A stretch of 64,000 nucleotides of DNA, taken from positions 62,001 through 126,000 of the forward strand of contig LNDU01000055.1 in assembly GCA_001464735.1 (NCBI GenBank), in the 5' to 3' direction. Below are positions 17,249 through 26,410 of this stretch, piece after piece. How positions within the stretch are numbered: position 1 is the stretch's first letter; each line of letters opens with the position of its first letter. This DNA comes from Nitrospira sp. Ga0074138. GTDB taxonomy: Bacteria > Nitrospirota > Nitrospiria > Nitrospirales > Nitrospiraceae. The notes under the pieces were generated by a model. The model searched no databases and had not been told where the DNA came from. It was given only the letters and a program-made list of their open reading frames with translations. A program made the translations under genes and the position numbers.

Positions 17249-18166
17249 ATGTTAGAGATTCTTGGGAAGACCAACATTGACTTCATGGGCAAGCGCACGT
17301 TCGCGTTTCTCTTTTCCGGCGTGATGGCTTTGCTCGGGCTCATCGCCCTGGTCCAGATTGCGCGGGGCTCCGCCAATCTGGGCATTGATTTTGCCGGGGG
17401 AACAGCTGTCCAGCTCAAGTTCGAGCAATCAGTCAGGATCGATGAGGCCCGGAAGGCCTTGGAGGCCAACGGCTTGAGTGATGTGGAGCTGCAGGAATTT
17501 GGACAGGACAACAAGCTTCTCGTCCGGGTCAAGGCTTCCACGACGATCGAAGAAAAGATAGCGGAACGTGTGGTGGGAATCTTCTCCAAGGAGTTCCCGA
17601 ACAACAAGTTCGTGGTTGACTCAACCACTGAGATTGGGCCAACCATCGGGAAGAAGCTTCAGGAAGATGCGCTTGTGGCGATCGTCGTCTCGTTTGTGGG
17701 CATTATTCTGTACATTGCGGCACGATTCGAACTGCGTTTTGGCGTTGCGGCCGCGCTGGCGACGTTTCATGATGTCTTGGCTGTGGTCGGGGCGTTCTAT
17801 CTCCTGGACAAAGAATTTACGCTTTTGATCGTGACGGCACTCTTGACGTTGGCTGGATACTCATTAACCGACACAGTCGTGGTCTTCGATCGGATCAGGG
17901 AGAATTTAAAATCGCGCCGTCGGGAAAGCGAAGAAGCAACGATCAACACCGCCGTCAATCAGGTCTTGAGCCGTACCATCGTCACCAGTTTGACGGTTGT
18001 ACTGGTACTGATCCCCTTGACGTTGGCGGGAGGAGAAGTTTTGCACGATTTCTCACTGGCCCTGCTCTGGGGCGTGATTTTCGGCACCTATTCCTCGGTC
18101 TTCGTGGCCAGCCCACTCCTGCTCTTGTGGCCAGGAGCGTCGGGTCGCCTCTTGAAACGCAGCTGA
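17249..18166 (+). CDS. secF: protein translocase subunit SecF
   Basis: About 305 residues from ATG 17249, chosen because AAAAGGGA lies upstream and the family normally starts close to this F-x-G-K-R region; an in-frame ATG at 17189 would add 20 unusual residues. Features: first helix after D-F-M-G-K-R, L-G-I-D-F-A-G-G-T (around 43-51), the periplasmic domain, then five helices with S-L-T-D-T-V-V-V-F-D-R-I-R-E-N. Works with SecD in export driven by proton motive force. Confidence 0.96.
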   Translation: MLEILGKTNIDFMGKRTFAFLFSGVMALLGLIALVQIARGSANLGIDFAGGTAVQLKFEQSVRIDEARKALEANGLSDVELQEFGQDNKLLVRVKASTTIEEKIAERVVGIFSKEFPNNKFVVDSTTEIGPTIGKKLQEDALVAIVVSFVGIILYIAARFELRFGVAAALATFHDVLAVVGAFYLLDKEFTLLIVTALLTLAGYSLTDTVVVFDRIRENLKSRRRESEEATINTAVNQVLSRTIVTSLTVVLVLIPLTLAGGEVLHDFSLALLWGVIFGTYSSVFVASPLLLLWPGASGRLLKRS

Positions 18167-18314
18167 GGGGGATGCTGGAATAGAGGGTCGCGCATCGCCC
18201 GTCTGTCCCGTCCTATGATCGGTGCGTGGTGGGTCGGCTGCACTCCGAACGTCGACCTCCAACAGGAACGTTCCTCGAATGGAAGCCTAGTTTCCACGTC
18301 TCTGTGGTATAGCT

Positions 18315-21300
18315 ATGACACTCTGGAGCCGGTCTCACAGTCTCCAGCAGAAGACCATCGCGGCGATCGTGATGGTCGGTCTCCTGCCGCTGACCCTCAT
18401 GCTTGCCCTCATTTATGTCGAAGAACGACGCGCCCTGCAGGAGTCGACTGGGACGAATTTCAAGGAAGTGGCCGTCGAGGCCGCCCGCCGGATCGAGATG
18501 CATGTTACGAGGGGCATGAACGAGGCCCAACAACTCGCGACCACTCCCTTTCTTCGCACCGCCGTTTCGGAAGCTAACCGAACGTACGAGGGCAAAGACG
18601 CCCAGAGCATTTCGGACATCATCAAGGGTTGGCAACAGCGGTGGAGACAGCGAGACAAGCGAAGCGAATTCCCACTCTTCGTTAACCGGATTGTCACCAA
18701 TTATTTGATTCGATGGCACGAGATTCGAAAGTCAGACTATGTCGGCATCTTGGTGACCGATGGACAGGGAGCGTTGGTGGTCAGTTCGATTCCCCAGGTC
18801 GAATATTCTTACGCCAAGACCGCCTGGTGGCAGGCCGTGGTAAAAGGCGGCAGCCAGCATCCTTATGTGGGTGAAATCGCCTTCGATCCAGCGTTTGGGA
18901 CTCACGTCGTCATCGTCGCTGCACCAATTTTGGATGATCAACATCGGGTGGTGGTCGGCGCCGTGACGATTCTTCTTCGGCGTGACACATTGTTTCAATC
19001 CATTGCTGAGGGTTCGTTCGACGTGACAGGCCATGCCATGTTGTTCACCTCAGACGGGGGTGTTGTGATTTGTCCTGTGCTTCCGCCAGAAGCCCACTCC
19101 ATCGATTCTGAATTGATCAGTACGCTGGGGGCTCCGAAGCCAGGATGGGCAGTGGCTGCTGACGACTCGCACGGAAACAGGCGCGCCCTGATCGGGTTTG
19201 CACCGGTACGATTTGCCGATCAGCTTGCAACAGGCAGTATCGGAGGGAAGCGCTGGATTACGGTAGTTCGCCAAGATCCATCAGAGACTTTTGCCCCACT
19301 GGGGGAGTTGATGGTCAAGGTCTTGTCATTCGGCATGGTGGTGTTACTCGTGCTCTCTGTAACAGGAGTGATTGTCGCTCGCCGAATCGTTCGACCCATC
19401 CAGATGTTGCATGATGGTGTACAGCAGATCGGGAGTGGACGCTTAGAGCAAAGACTGGAGATCAAGACTGGTGACGAAATTGAACGATTGGCTCAAGCGT
19501 TCAATCAAATGGCGAGCAATCTGCAACGGTCATTCGGGCAGATTGAACAGCGGATGACAGAGGTTCGACAGTTGGAAGAGAAGTATCGGGATTTGATCGA
19601 ACATGCACCGGAAATGATCTGTCAATTTGATCGAGATGGTCGGCTGGTCCATGTCAATAAAACCGGTCTCGATAAACTCGGATATACCCATGACGAAGTG
19701 TTGGGGATGAAGCTTTTGGACCTCGTTCCGACCGGACAGGAATCACAGGTGTCCCACTTTCTGGAGCAGCTTGCTTGTTTGGGGCAGGCCGCAATCGAAA
19801 CGATGCTGTTGGCGAAAGATCACCGACCGATCGACGTGGAAATTCATGCGACGGCACTCTTCGATCAAGCACGAGGGGGACTGGTCCACTCTCGTGCGTT
19901 CGTCCGAGATGTGACGGAACGGCGCCGGTTAGAGCTGGAACTTCAGCGGTATACGATCGGGCTTGAGCAGGCGGTATCGGAGCGTACACAGCAGCTGACA
20001 GCATCACAAGCCCGCTATAAGACCCTCTTCGACTTCGTCGCTGATTCGGTGTTTATGGTGAGTGTGACGGGGGCCGTCGTGGCCGTCAATGAACGGGAAC
20101 AACAGGTACTGGGCTATGTCGAGTCGGAGATCGTCGGGAAGAACGTTCTCGAGATCATCCCGGACGCGCACCACCGAGTCTTTACAGGCTGGTTGTGTGA
20201 TGTCAGTACGGAGCAACGGCAGGTCACCACTCAGGAAATGACGGTGTATCATGCCGATCGCCATGAGATCCCGGTGGAAATGGACTTGATTCGCGTCGAT
20301 GGGACTGAACAATTGCTGGTGATGGTGCAGCTTCGCGATATTACTGATCGGAAAAAGCTCGAGCGTCAACTGCAATCATACCGAGAAGATCTTGAACTGA
20401 ACGTTCGAGAACGCACAAGAGAGATCGAAGAGACCAAGCAGTACTTGGAAAATTTGCTCGAGAATGCCAACGATGTCATCTATACGCTCGATCTGGATCA
20501 GCAGTTTACCTATGTCAACAGTAAGGTTAATGCTTGGGGCTATCGCAAGGATGATTTGATCGGACGGCCGTATCTCTCACTGCTATCCCGGCGTCATCGG
20601 GGACGACGTCTCAAGAGTACGCTGGATATCGGGGCCAAGCAGGTGTACGAGGTCGAAGTCGTAACTCGGCTGGGTGAAGTGCGTGCCGTCATGGTCAGTG
20701 TCTCTCCCCTTCAAGGGGCCGACGGGGAGATCCTTGGAGTGCTTGGCATCGCGCGTGACATGACGGAGACCAAGAAGCTGGAGCGACAGATTCGCAATGC
20801 GGAAAAACTGGCCTCAATCGGCCAACTGGCGGCGGGGGTGGCCCATGAAATCAACAATCCTCTCGGAGGAATCCTCAATTGTCTCTACAACCTTCGAAAG
20901 GGAACCCTTTCCCCGGCACGTCAAGAGGAATATTGGACCTCCATGGAACATGGCGTCCGTCGTGTTCAAAAGATTGTTCGGCAGTTGCTCGATTTTTCAC
21001 AGCAGCACGAACCGGCTTTCAGCCCGGCTGATATCAATCGAATCGTCGGGCAAGTGTTAGGGCTGACCACTCATCTCTTTGCCTCCAATCGCATTCATTT
21101 GGAAATATTTCCACCCAATGACTTGCCCAGTGTGATGGTTGATCGGCATATGATCGAACAGGTCTTGATGAATTTGATCCTGAACGCCGTGCAGGCCATG
21201 AAAAACGGCGGAGTGCTGACGATCAGGACTTCCGTGGCTGAGGGCATTTGCCGAGTCGAGGTGAGCGATACGGGGTCCGGCATTCCCGCATCGGTGCTCC

Positions 21301-21494
21301 CACGGATCTTTGATCCCTTCTTCACGACCAAAGGGGAAGGAGAGGGGACGGGGCTAGGTCTCTCGGTCAACCTTGGTATCGTGGAGCGGCATGGCGGAAA
21401 AATTTTAGTCGAGAGCGAAGTTGGAAAAGGAACGACATTCACGCTGTGCCTGCCCGTGTCACGAGAACGTTCCTTTGCGGAGAGGGAAACATGA
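18315..21494 (+). CDS. membrane sensor histidine kinase with Cache-like, HAMP and three PAS domains
   Basis: A 1059-residue protein. Domains in order: membrane helix (~14-34), a ~300-residue extracytoplasmic sensor resembling a double Cache fold, second helix (~336-356), HAMP (~357-407), three PAS domains (~420-540, 560-690, 705-830) separated by coiled coils, HisKA with phosphoacceptor His844 in V-A-H-E-I-N-N-P-L, and HATPase_c with N-box N-L-I-L-N-A-V-Q-A-M (from ~953) and D-T-G-S-G-I-P. No receiver domain. The stop overlaps the start of the response regulator (ATGA), so the pair is translationally coupled and forms one NtrB/NtrC-style system. The signal sensed is not readable from sequence; three PAS domains suggest redox or small-molecule input in addition to the periplasmic sensor. 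Confidence 0.93.
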   Translation: MTLWSRSHSLQQKTIAAIVMVGLLPLTLMLALIYVEERRALQESTGTNFKEVAVEAARRIEMHVTRGMNEAQQLATTPFLRTAVSEANRTYEGKDAQSISDIIKGWQQRWRQRDKRSEFPLFVNRIVTNYLIRWHEIRKSDYVGILVTDGQGALVVSSIPQVEYSYAKTAWWQAVVKGGSQHPYVGEIAFDPAFGTHVVIVAAPILDDQHRVVVGAVTILLRRDTLFQSIAEGSFDVTGHAMLFTSDGGVVICPVLPPEAHSIDSELISTLGAPKPGWAVAADDSHGNRRALIGFAPVRFADQLATGSIGGKRWITVVRQDPSETFAPLGELMVKVLSFGMVVLLVLSVTGVIVARRIVRPIQMLHDGVQQIGSGRLEQRLEIKTGDEIERLAQAFNQMASNLQRSFGQIEQRMTEVRQLEEKYRDLIEHAPEMICQFDRDGRLVHVNKTGLDKLGYTHDEVLGMKLLDLVPTGQESQVSHFLEQLACLGQAAIETMLLAKDHRPIDVEIHATALFDQARGGLVHSRAFVRDVTERRRLELELQRYTIGLEQAVSERTQQLTASQARYKTLFDFVADSVFMVSVTGAVVAVNEREQQVLGYVESEIVGKNVLEIIPDAHHRVFTGWLCDVSTEQRQVTTQEMTVYHADRHEIPVEMDLIRVDGTEQLLVMVQLRDITDRKKLERQLQSYREDLELNVRERTREIEETKQYLENLLENANDVIYTLDLDQQFTYVNSKVNAWGYRKDDLIGRPYLSLLSRRHRGRRLKSTLDIGAKQVYEVEVVTRLGEVRAVMVSVSPLQGADGEILGVLGIARDMTETKKLERQIRNAEKLASIGQLAAGVAHEINNPLGGILNCLYNLRKGTLSPARQEEYWTSMEHGVRRVQKIVRQLLDFSQQHEPAFSPADINRIVGQVLGLTTHLFASNRIHLEIFPPNDLPSVMVDRHMIEQVLMNLILNAVQAMKNGGVLTIRTSVAEGICRVEVSDTGSGIPASVLPRIFDPFFTTKGEGEGTGLGLSVNLGIVERHGGKILVESEVGKGTTFTLCLPVSRERSFAERET

Positions 21495-22936
21495 AAGGGT
21501 TGACTGTTCTGCTGGTCGACGATGAACCCTTGATGCGTCTTTCCATGATGGATGCTTTGGAGGCTGTTGGTTGCGAGGTTCAGGCGGCTTCGACCGGCAC
21601 GGAAGGTCTCGAAGCGATACGAGAGAAGACCTATGATGTGGTGATCACCGACCTGCGATTGCCGGGTGTGGATGGGTTGACGGTACTTCAGACGGCCAAA
21701 GGTAAGGAGCCCCAGACCGAGGTGCTCGTGATTACCGCACATGGATCAGTAGAAACGGCTGTTGAGGCGATGAAGCTGGGGGCGTTTGATTACATTACGA
21801 AGCCATTCCAGATGGACGAATTACTGCTGATCGTTGAGCGGGTCGGTGGCATGATCGCGCTTCGTCGGGAGAACCAGGACCTCAAGCATCAGCTCGAGGA
21901 CAAGTTCTGCTTCAATGGCATTTTAGGAGCGAATAGTCAGATGCGCGGTGTGCTGGACAAGATCAAGCTCGTGGCTGAGACCGATTCCACGGTCCTGATC
22001 GTGGGGGAGAGTGGAACAGGCAAGGAACTTGTCGCCAACGCGCTGCATCAGAACAGCCCGCGGAAAGGGTATCCGCTGATCAAAGTCAGTTGCGCCGCGT
22101 TGCCTGAGACGCTGCTGGAAGCGGAACTCTTCGGCCACGAGAAAGGGGCCTTTACGGGCGCGTTGCGCCAGCGACGGGGGCGGTTCGAGATGGCCAACCG
22201 CGGGACTCTCTTTCTTGATGAAATCGGGGAAATCTCGTCTGTGGTGCAGGTGAAACTGTTGCGCGCCCTGCAGGAACGTACCTTCGAACGGGTCGGGAGC
22301 AACGAGCCGATCGAAACGGATGTTCGACTCGTGTGCGCCACACAGAAAGACTTACGCAAAGAAGTGGCTCAGGGTCGGTTCCGAGAAGACCTCTTTTACC
22401 GGCTCAACGTCGTACCGATCATCGTCCCGCCGCTCAGACAACGGCAAGAAGATATTCTGGTCATCGCCGAGCATGTCCTCGAAACATGTTCGCTGAAACT
22501 GAACAAACAACTGCGTGGGTTTTCCCAGCAAGCGCGTGAATTGTTGCTCCGCTATTCCTATCCGGGAAATGTGCGAGAGTTGGAAAATATGGTTGAGCGG
22601 GCCGTGGCGCTTGGACGGGATGGAACGACGGTGCAGCCGGCCGACCTCTGTGGATTTCAATCCTGCCCATATCTGGGGGGTGTTCCACAGGAATCTTGCG
22701 GCTTCTGTAGCGAAGGGTTGACCGGAGGGAAAAAGAAGAAGGATATGTCCCTCACCTCACTTGCCACTGCACGAGAAGGCTTCGAAAAGGACTATATCGT
22801 TTCCGTGTTGGAGCGCGTGGATGGGAGTCGAACGACAGCATCGAAACTCTTGGGGCTGTCCCGAAAGGCGCTTTGGGAAAAGTGCAAACGCTACGGCATT
22901 CCGTCCGCGCACAGCAACAGCGACGATGAAGGCTAA
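21491..22936 (+). CDS. NtrC-family sigma54-dependent response regulator
   Basis: A 481-residue protein; ATG 21491 has GGAGAGGG upstream and overlaps the kinase stop by four bases. Receiver domain 1-125 with acidic pair D10/D11 and phosphoacceptor D54; AAA+ domain with Walker A G-E-S-G-T-G-K-E (172-179), the sigma54-contacting G-A-F-T-G-A (219-224) and Walker B F-L-D-E (241-244); C-terminal Fis-type helix-turn-helix (~435-470, S-R-T-T-A-S-K-L-L-G-L-S-R). Between AAA+ and HTH lies an unusual four-cysteine stretch (C387, C392, C403, C406) that could bind metal or sense redox. It activates sigma54 promoters in response to the coupled kinase. Confidence 0.95.
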   Translation: MKGLTVLLVDDEPLMRLSMMDALEAVGCEVQAASTGTEGLEAIREKTYDVVITDLRLPGVDGLTVLQTAKGKEPQTEVLVITAHGSVETAVEAMKLGAFDYITKPFQMDELLLIVERVGGMIALRRENQDLKHQLEDKFCFNGILGANSQMRGVLDKIKLVAETDSTVLIVGESGTGKELVANALHQNSPRKGYPLIKVSCAALPETLLEAELFGHEKGAFTGALRQRRGRFEMANRGTLFLDEIGEISSVVQVKLLRALQERTFERVGSNEPIETDVRLVCATQKDLRKEVAQGRFREDLFYRLNVVPIIVPPLRQRQEDILVIAEHVLETCSLKLNKQLRGFSQQARELLLRYSYPGNVRELENMVERAVALGRDGTTVQPADLCGFQSCPYLGGVPQESCGFCSEGLTGGKKKKDMSLTSLATAREGFEKDYIVSVLERVDGSRTTASKLLGLSRKALWEKCKRYGIPSAHSNSDDEG

Positions 22937-23042
22937 TGCGTTCATTCTCATGCCAGTCAAAGTCTGAGCAATCGCAAGATCTGGAAGAGAGTATCGTCTG
23001 AGGATGTGTCATGGGTAACCTACTAGGGAAGGAATCTAGACC

Positions 23043-23450
23043 ATGAATCTTGGGTGTCGGGCCATCACTGTCTCGTTGGGCCTATTGTTATTTGTAGGAA
23101 TTGCGTGTGCCGCCGAGCCGGCTGACGTGGAAAAGTTCGTCAATGCGCGCATCGAGATCGGTGAAATGATGACGAACTATTTCAAAGGGGGCGCAGGATC
23201 TGGTGAGGGACAGCGCCCGTCACAGGAACACATGCAACAAATGGGAGCGGACATCAATGCCAAGCTCACGGCGCTCCTGGCGAAGCACGATCTGACCCTC
23301 GACGAATATCGGAAGCGCAGCCCAGAAGTGTTTGCTGATGATGCGGCAGTGAAGCACTATCTTAACGAGCATCCTGATCTCAAGCAACGCTACGAGGCCC
23401 TCCCGCTCGATCGTCTGGGGCGTGGTGGGAGTACAGGGCGGGGCTACTAA
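23043..23450 (+). CDS. small exported protein of unknown function
   Basis: A 135-residue protein from ATG 23043. Residues 1-22 are a signal peptide (hydrophobic core, C-A-A cleavage site), leaving a ~110-residue, mostly helical and charged mature domain with an M-x-Q-M-G patch and a C-terminal Gly/Arg tail. No family is recognised with confidence; the general build resembles small periplasmic helical proteins. It stands alone about 100 bases after the response regulator. Confidence 0.7.
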   Translation: MNLGCRAITVSLGLLLFVGIACAAEPADVEKFVNARIEIGEMMTNYFKGGAGSGEGQRPSQEHMQQMGADINAKLTALLAKHDLTLDEYRKRSPEVFADDAAVKHYLNEHPDLKQRYEALPLDRLGRGGSTGRGY

Positions 23451-23547
23451 GTCAGTCCGACTAGGATGACCTCCAAAGTACGGATCGCTCAGGGGCCTGG
23501 CGGAGGTCCCTTCTCATAGTTGCTTCCGGATAGAAGGTTATTTGCCT

Positions 23548-24519
23548 ATGGAATACCGGCATCTTGGTCGGTCGGGCGTGAAAGTCAGTCGGCTTTGTCT
23601 GGGCACGATGAATTTCGGGCCGCAGACGAGTGAGCAGGACAGCTTCGCCATAATGGATCGAGCGTTAGATCTCGGCATCAACTTTTTTGACACCGCCAAC
23701 GTGTATGGCTGGAAGCTCGGCGAAGGCTGGACAGAGCAGATCGTCGGCCGGTGGCTTGCGCAGGGTGGAGGCCGTCGGGATAAGGTGGTGCTGGCTACCA
23801 AAGTATTCGGCCGTATGGGGGAGTGGCCCAATCAGTCTCGCCTTTCGGCTCGCCATATCAAGCAAGCTTGTGAAGAGAGTCTGCGCCGGCTTCAAACAGA
23901 CTGGATCGATCTGTATCAGATGCATCATGTCGATCGCGGAACACCCTGGGAAGAAGCTTGGCAAGCGATGGAGCAGTTAGTCAGAGAAGGCAAGGTGGTC
24001 TATGTGGGAAGCAGCAACTTTGCCGGGTGGCATTTGGCTCAGGCTCAGGAAGCGGCGCGCAGCCGCCATTTCTTTGGACTTGTCTCGGAGCAGAGTCTCT
24101 ATAATCTCAACGAACGTACAGTCGAGCTGGAGGTCATTCCTGCTTGTGAAGCCTATGGGATTGGTCTGATCCCCTGGAGTCCGCTAGGGCGTGGGCTCTT
24201 AGCAGGGGTCTTGCAATCCGCAGACAGTGGGCGGCGAGCGGATGAGGACCTGAAAAAAGAGGTAGCCAAGTCTCGTTCAAAACTGGAAGCCTACGAGGCA
24301 TTGTGCGGGAAGATCGGCGAACGACCGGCCGATGTCGCGCTGGCCTGGCTGCTGCATCAAAAGGCTGTGACGTCGCCGATCATTGGTCCTCGCACGATGG
24401 AACAGCTGGAGGGAGCCATGCGGGCCCTGAGCCTTTCGCTCAGTCGCGAGACCTTGAAGGAGCTGGACAATCTATTCCCCGGTCCCGGTGGGGTCGCACC
24501 GGAGGCCTACGCGTGGTAA
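23548..24519 (+). CDS. aldo/keto reductase
   Basis: About 323 residues with an (alpha/beta)8 NADPH-dependent oxidoreductase pattern. The catalytic tetrad is visible: Asp and Tyr in F-F-D-T-A-N-V-Y-G, Lys in L-A-T-K-V-F-G and His in D-L-Y-Q-M-H-H-V-D. C-terminal segments S-P-L-G-R-G and G-P-R-T bind the cofactor. TTG 23542 or ATG 23548 may start it; the ATG gives the family's usual M-E-Y-R-x-L-G opening. The substrate is unknown; this subgroup reduces various aldehydes and ketones. It converges on the minus-strand oxidoreductase operon. Confidence 0.93.
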   Translation: MEYRHLGRSGVKVSRLCLGTMNFGPQTSEQDSFAIMDRALDLGINFFDTANVYGWKLGEGWTEQIVGRWLAQGGGRRDKVVLATKVFGRMGEWPNQSRLSARHIKQACEESLRRLQTDWIDLYQMHHVDRGTPWEEAWQAMEQLVREGKVVYVGSSNFAGWHLAQAQEAARSRHFFGLVSEQSLYNLNERTVELEVIPACEAYGIGLIPWSPLGRGLLAGVLQSADSGRRADEDLKKEVAKSRSKLEAYEALCGKIGERPADVALAWLLHQKAVTSPIIGPRTMEQLEGAMRALSLSLSRETLKELDNLFPGPGGVAPEAYAW

Positions 24520-24581
24520 CGCGTGGATCAATGGAAGTCATGTCGTAGATGAGGTGAGAGATTCCGCAGGTCGCAGCTCTG

Positions 24582-24998
24582 TCAGCGCGGGACAGCGTCT
24601 GCAGCCTGGCCGCTGTCGGTTTCCTTAGGTGGCTGAGGATACAGTTGCGCGAGTCGTTCGATGAGGGGTTTGGCTTCAGGTGTGCTGGTACGTGTCGGCT
24701 CGCTGGGTGCATGTTCCCAGGCCAAGATGTGAATCCCTGCCTCCATGAACGCCACGCGTATGGTCTCTGCCATCGCCTCGACGGTGAGCTCAGTCCAGGG
24801 TCTAAGGTCCAGGACCCGTTCCTCCGGTCTGCCGGGCGGAGGGCTTTCATGAATGAGCGTCCAGCACCGGTTGAAAATCGTGGCACGGAGGACATAGGGA
24901 ATATTGATTGCGGTGAGACGAGACGTGCAGAGTGCCGTCACGAAGAGGACGAACTGTAGATTTGGCATCTCGGGGCGATGGATGTCGAGTGTTTGCAT
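24582..24998 (-). CDS. unknown protein at the end of the 2-oxoacid oxidoreductase operon
   Basis: A 138-residue protein starting at 24998 with AGGAGG upstream. No signal peptide and no cysteine-rich cluster. A hydrophobic N-terminal third (L-Q-F-V-L-F-V-T-A-L) is followed by a conserved-looking core around R-P-W-T-E-L-T-V-E-A-M-A and a proline-rich tail. It does not look like a gamma (POR_N gamma) or ferredoxin-like delta subunit. Co-directional with, and ~75 bases from, the preceding small gene. It may be an auxiliary subunit comparable in position to the small subunits of five-subunit 2-oxoacid oxidoreductases, but this is inference from position. Confidence 0.7.
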   Translation of the reverse strand: MQTLDIHRPEMPNLQFVLFVTALCTSRLTAINIPYVLRATIFNRCWTLIHESPPPGRPEERVLDLRPWTELTVEAMAETIRVAFMEAGIHILAWEHAPSEPTRTSTPEAKPLIERLAQLYPQPPKETDSGQAADAVPR

Positions 24999-25073
24999 GA
25001 TCGATGGCCTCCTACCAAAGACGTCGGAAGGATCTTGAGCGATACCGACGCCTCGGTCACGGACGGTTGAGCC

Positions 25074-25322
25074 TTACACGTCGGCGTACACATCGGCGTA
25101 GATGTCGAAGAATGCGTCGATGCTGTCGAGGAGCTGTGCCTTGATTTCATCCGCTGTGCCGTTCATGACGTGCAGTGTCATGTTGCCGACCGATCCATCC
25201 GGCAGGAGAATAGGCACACGCGGGTGGGTGAGCTCGCTTGCCGTGCCTTGATCTAGCCGCAAGCCATAGCTCAGTGCATAGCGGGGCTTCGCACTGGTAT
25301 CAGTTGGTTGCATGTCCGTCAT
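25074..25322 (-). CDS. 82-residue protein following the oxidoreductase beta subunit
   Basis: ATG at 25322 with AGGAGGGGA upstream; the longer frame upstream lacks a ribosome site. The product is 82 residues, soluble, with H-P-R-V-P-I-L-L-P-D-G-S-V-G-N in the middle and an acidic C-terminal helix ending in a near-duplicated D-I-Y-A-D-V-Y-A-D-V. No cofactor motif. It lies about 100 bases after the beta subunit and before another small unknown gene, so it is probably part of the same operon. Function unknown. Confidence 0.7.
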   Translation of the reverse strand: MTDMQPTDTSAKPRYALSYGLRLDQGTASELTHPRVPILLPDGSVGNMTLHVMNGTADEIKAQLLDSIDAFFDIYADVYADV

Positions 25323-25422
25323 GATTCCCCTCCTGTTCGATCGTCGACAGGGTGTATCGGCCGACGGGTGGAAGATTCGAGCGGGTCGTATGGGCCATTT
25401 CTGGAATCTTCCACCCATCTGA

Positions 25423-26313
25423 TTACGCCGTCGTGACTGCCGCCACCGGCTTCTGGATGAACTCCTTGTAGCCATAGCGCTCGGCCAGATAGGCCTTGGC
25501 GTCCTCGCTGACGTACTCGGCAAACTTGTACCGGTCATCCTCGACGGTCTTGGCGTCTGCCATCACCTGGTCGGTCGGGATCGCGTACTCGATATTGCAG
25601 GACGTATAGGCCTGGATGTAAGTCGGACCGACTTCGCGAGCGATCAGCACGGCCTTCTTGATGCAGCTTTCCACCCGACGCGGGTTATTCGGCACGACGG
25701 TGGCGATGTAGGCACAGCCGGCGATCTTCGCCATGGCGACCATGTCCATTTTCTCGAACTTCTTGCCGAGTGGCGCCATCTTCAGCACCGCCCCTCTGGT
25801 CGTCATGCCGCTTTCCTGTCCACCCGTATTCCCGTACACCTCATTATCCAGCATGATCGTCGTGAACCGTTCCTTCCTGAACCAAGAATGGAGAACTTGC
25901 TGGAATCCGATGTCGGCGGTGCCGCCATCACCAGCAATCACGACGACATCCTTATGCTTGTCGCCGAAACGAATCCGCAATCCGCGCGACAGCCCACTGG
26001 CGACGCCGTTCTGGTCCCCATAGTTGCCGTACACGAATGGAATCGCCGCCTGCGAAATTGCCAGTCGGCCGCAGCCTGCCGTCCCGACGGTAATCGTGTC
26101 TTCGGGATTTGGGAATGCGATGATCGCAAGCCGGATGAACAAGGTCATCGCACAGCCCGCGCACATGGGGTGCTCTTCAAGGATCTCCTTGAAACTCCCC
26201 ATCTGCGACACGGTCGTCTTCTTCCCGAAGGGCCCGTGCTCCACCATATCCCGATATTCTTTCGGCATGAAGGATTCGAATCCTGGGGTGAATTTTACAT
26301 AATCAAGACTCAT
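25423..26313 (-). CDS. porB: 2-oxoacid:ferredoxin oxidoreductase, beta subunit
   Basis: A 296-residue protein; start at 26313 chosen for GAGG seven bases upstream and for the family-like length. It binds thiamine diphosphate: V-I-A-G-D-G-G-T-A-D-I-G-F-Q and L-D-N-E-V-Y-G-N-T-G-G-Q form the TPP/Mg site, and C-A-G-C at the N-terminal side supplies cluster ligands. With the alpha subunit it would reversibly carboxylate acetyl-CoA or succinyl-CoA, the key step of the reductive TCA cycle used by Nitrospira. Whether the substrate is pyruvate or 2-oxoglutarate cannot be settled by eye, so the symbol is provisional. Confidence 0.9.
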   Translation of the reverse strand: MSLDYVKFTPGFESFMPKEYRDMVEHGPFGKKTTVSQMGSFKEILEEHPMCAGCAMTLFIRLAIIAFPNPEDTITVGTAGCGRLAISQAAIPFVYGNYGDQNGVASGLSRGLRIRFGDKHKDVVVIAGDGGTADIGFQQVLHSWFRKERFTTIMLDNEVYGNTGGQESGMTTRGAVLKMAPLGKKFEKMDMVAMAKIAGCAYIATVVPNNPRRVESCIKKAVLIAREVGPTYIQAYTSCNIEYAIPTDQVMADAKTVEDDRYKFAEYVSEDAKAYLAERYGYKEFIQKPVAAVTTA

Positions 26314-26410
26314 CGGATACCTCGCTCTCTCTGTAATCCGCAAATGCGGTGTGTGGGTACATCTCGTCCGCAGCCAACTGCTGTGCCGTCGTTCTGTCCG
26401 TGTGTCCGGT

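Noticed and set aside
24440..24895. 151-codon minus-strand ORF overlapping the aldo/keto reductase end and the 138-residue gene
   Set aside because: Arg/Ser/Pro-rich shadow of the real minus-strand gene, which has its own AGGAGG site in another frame.
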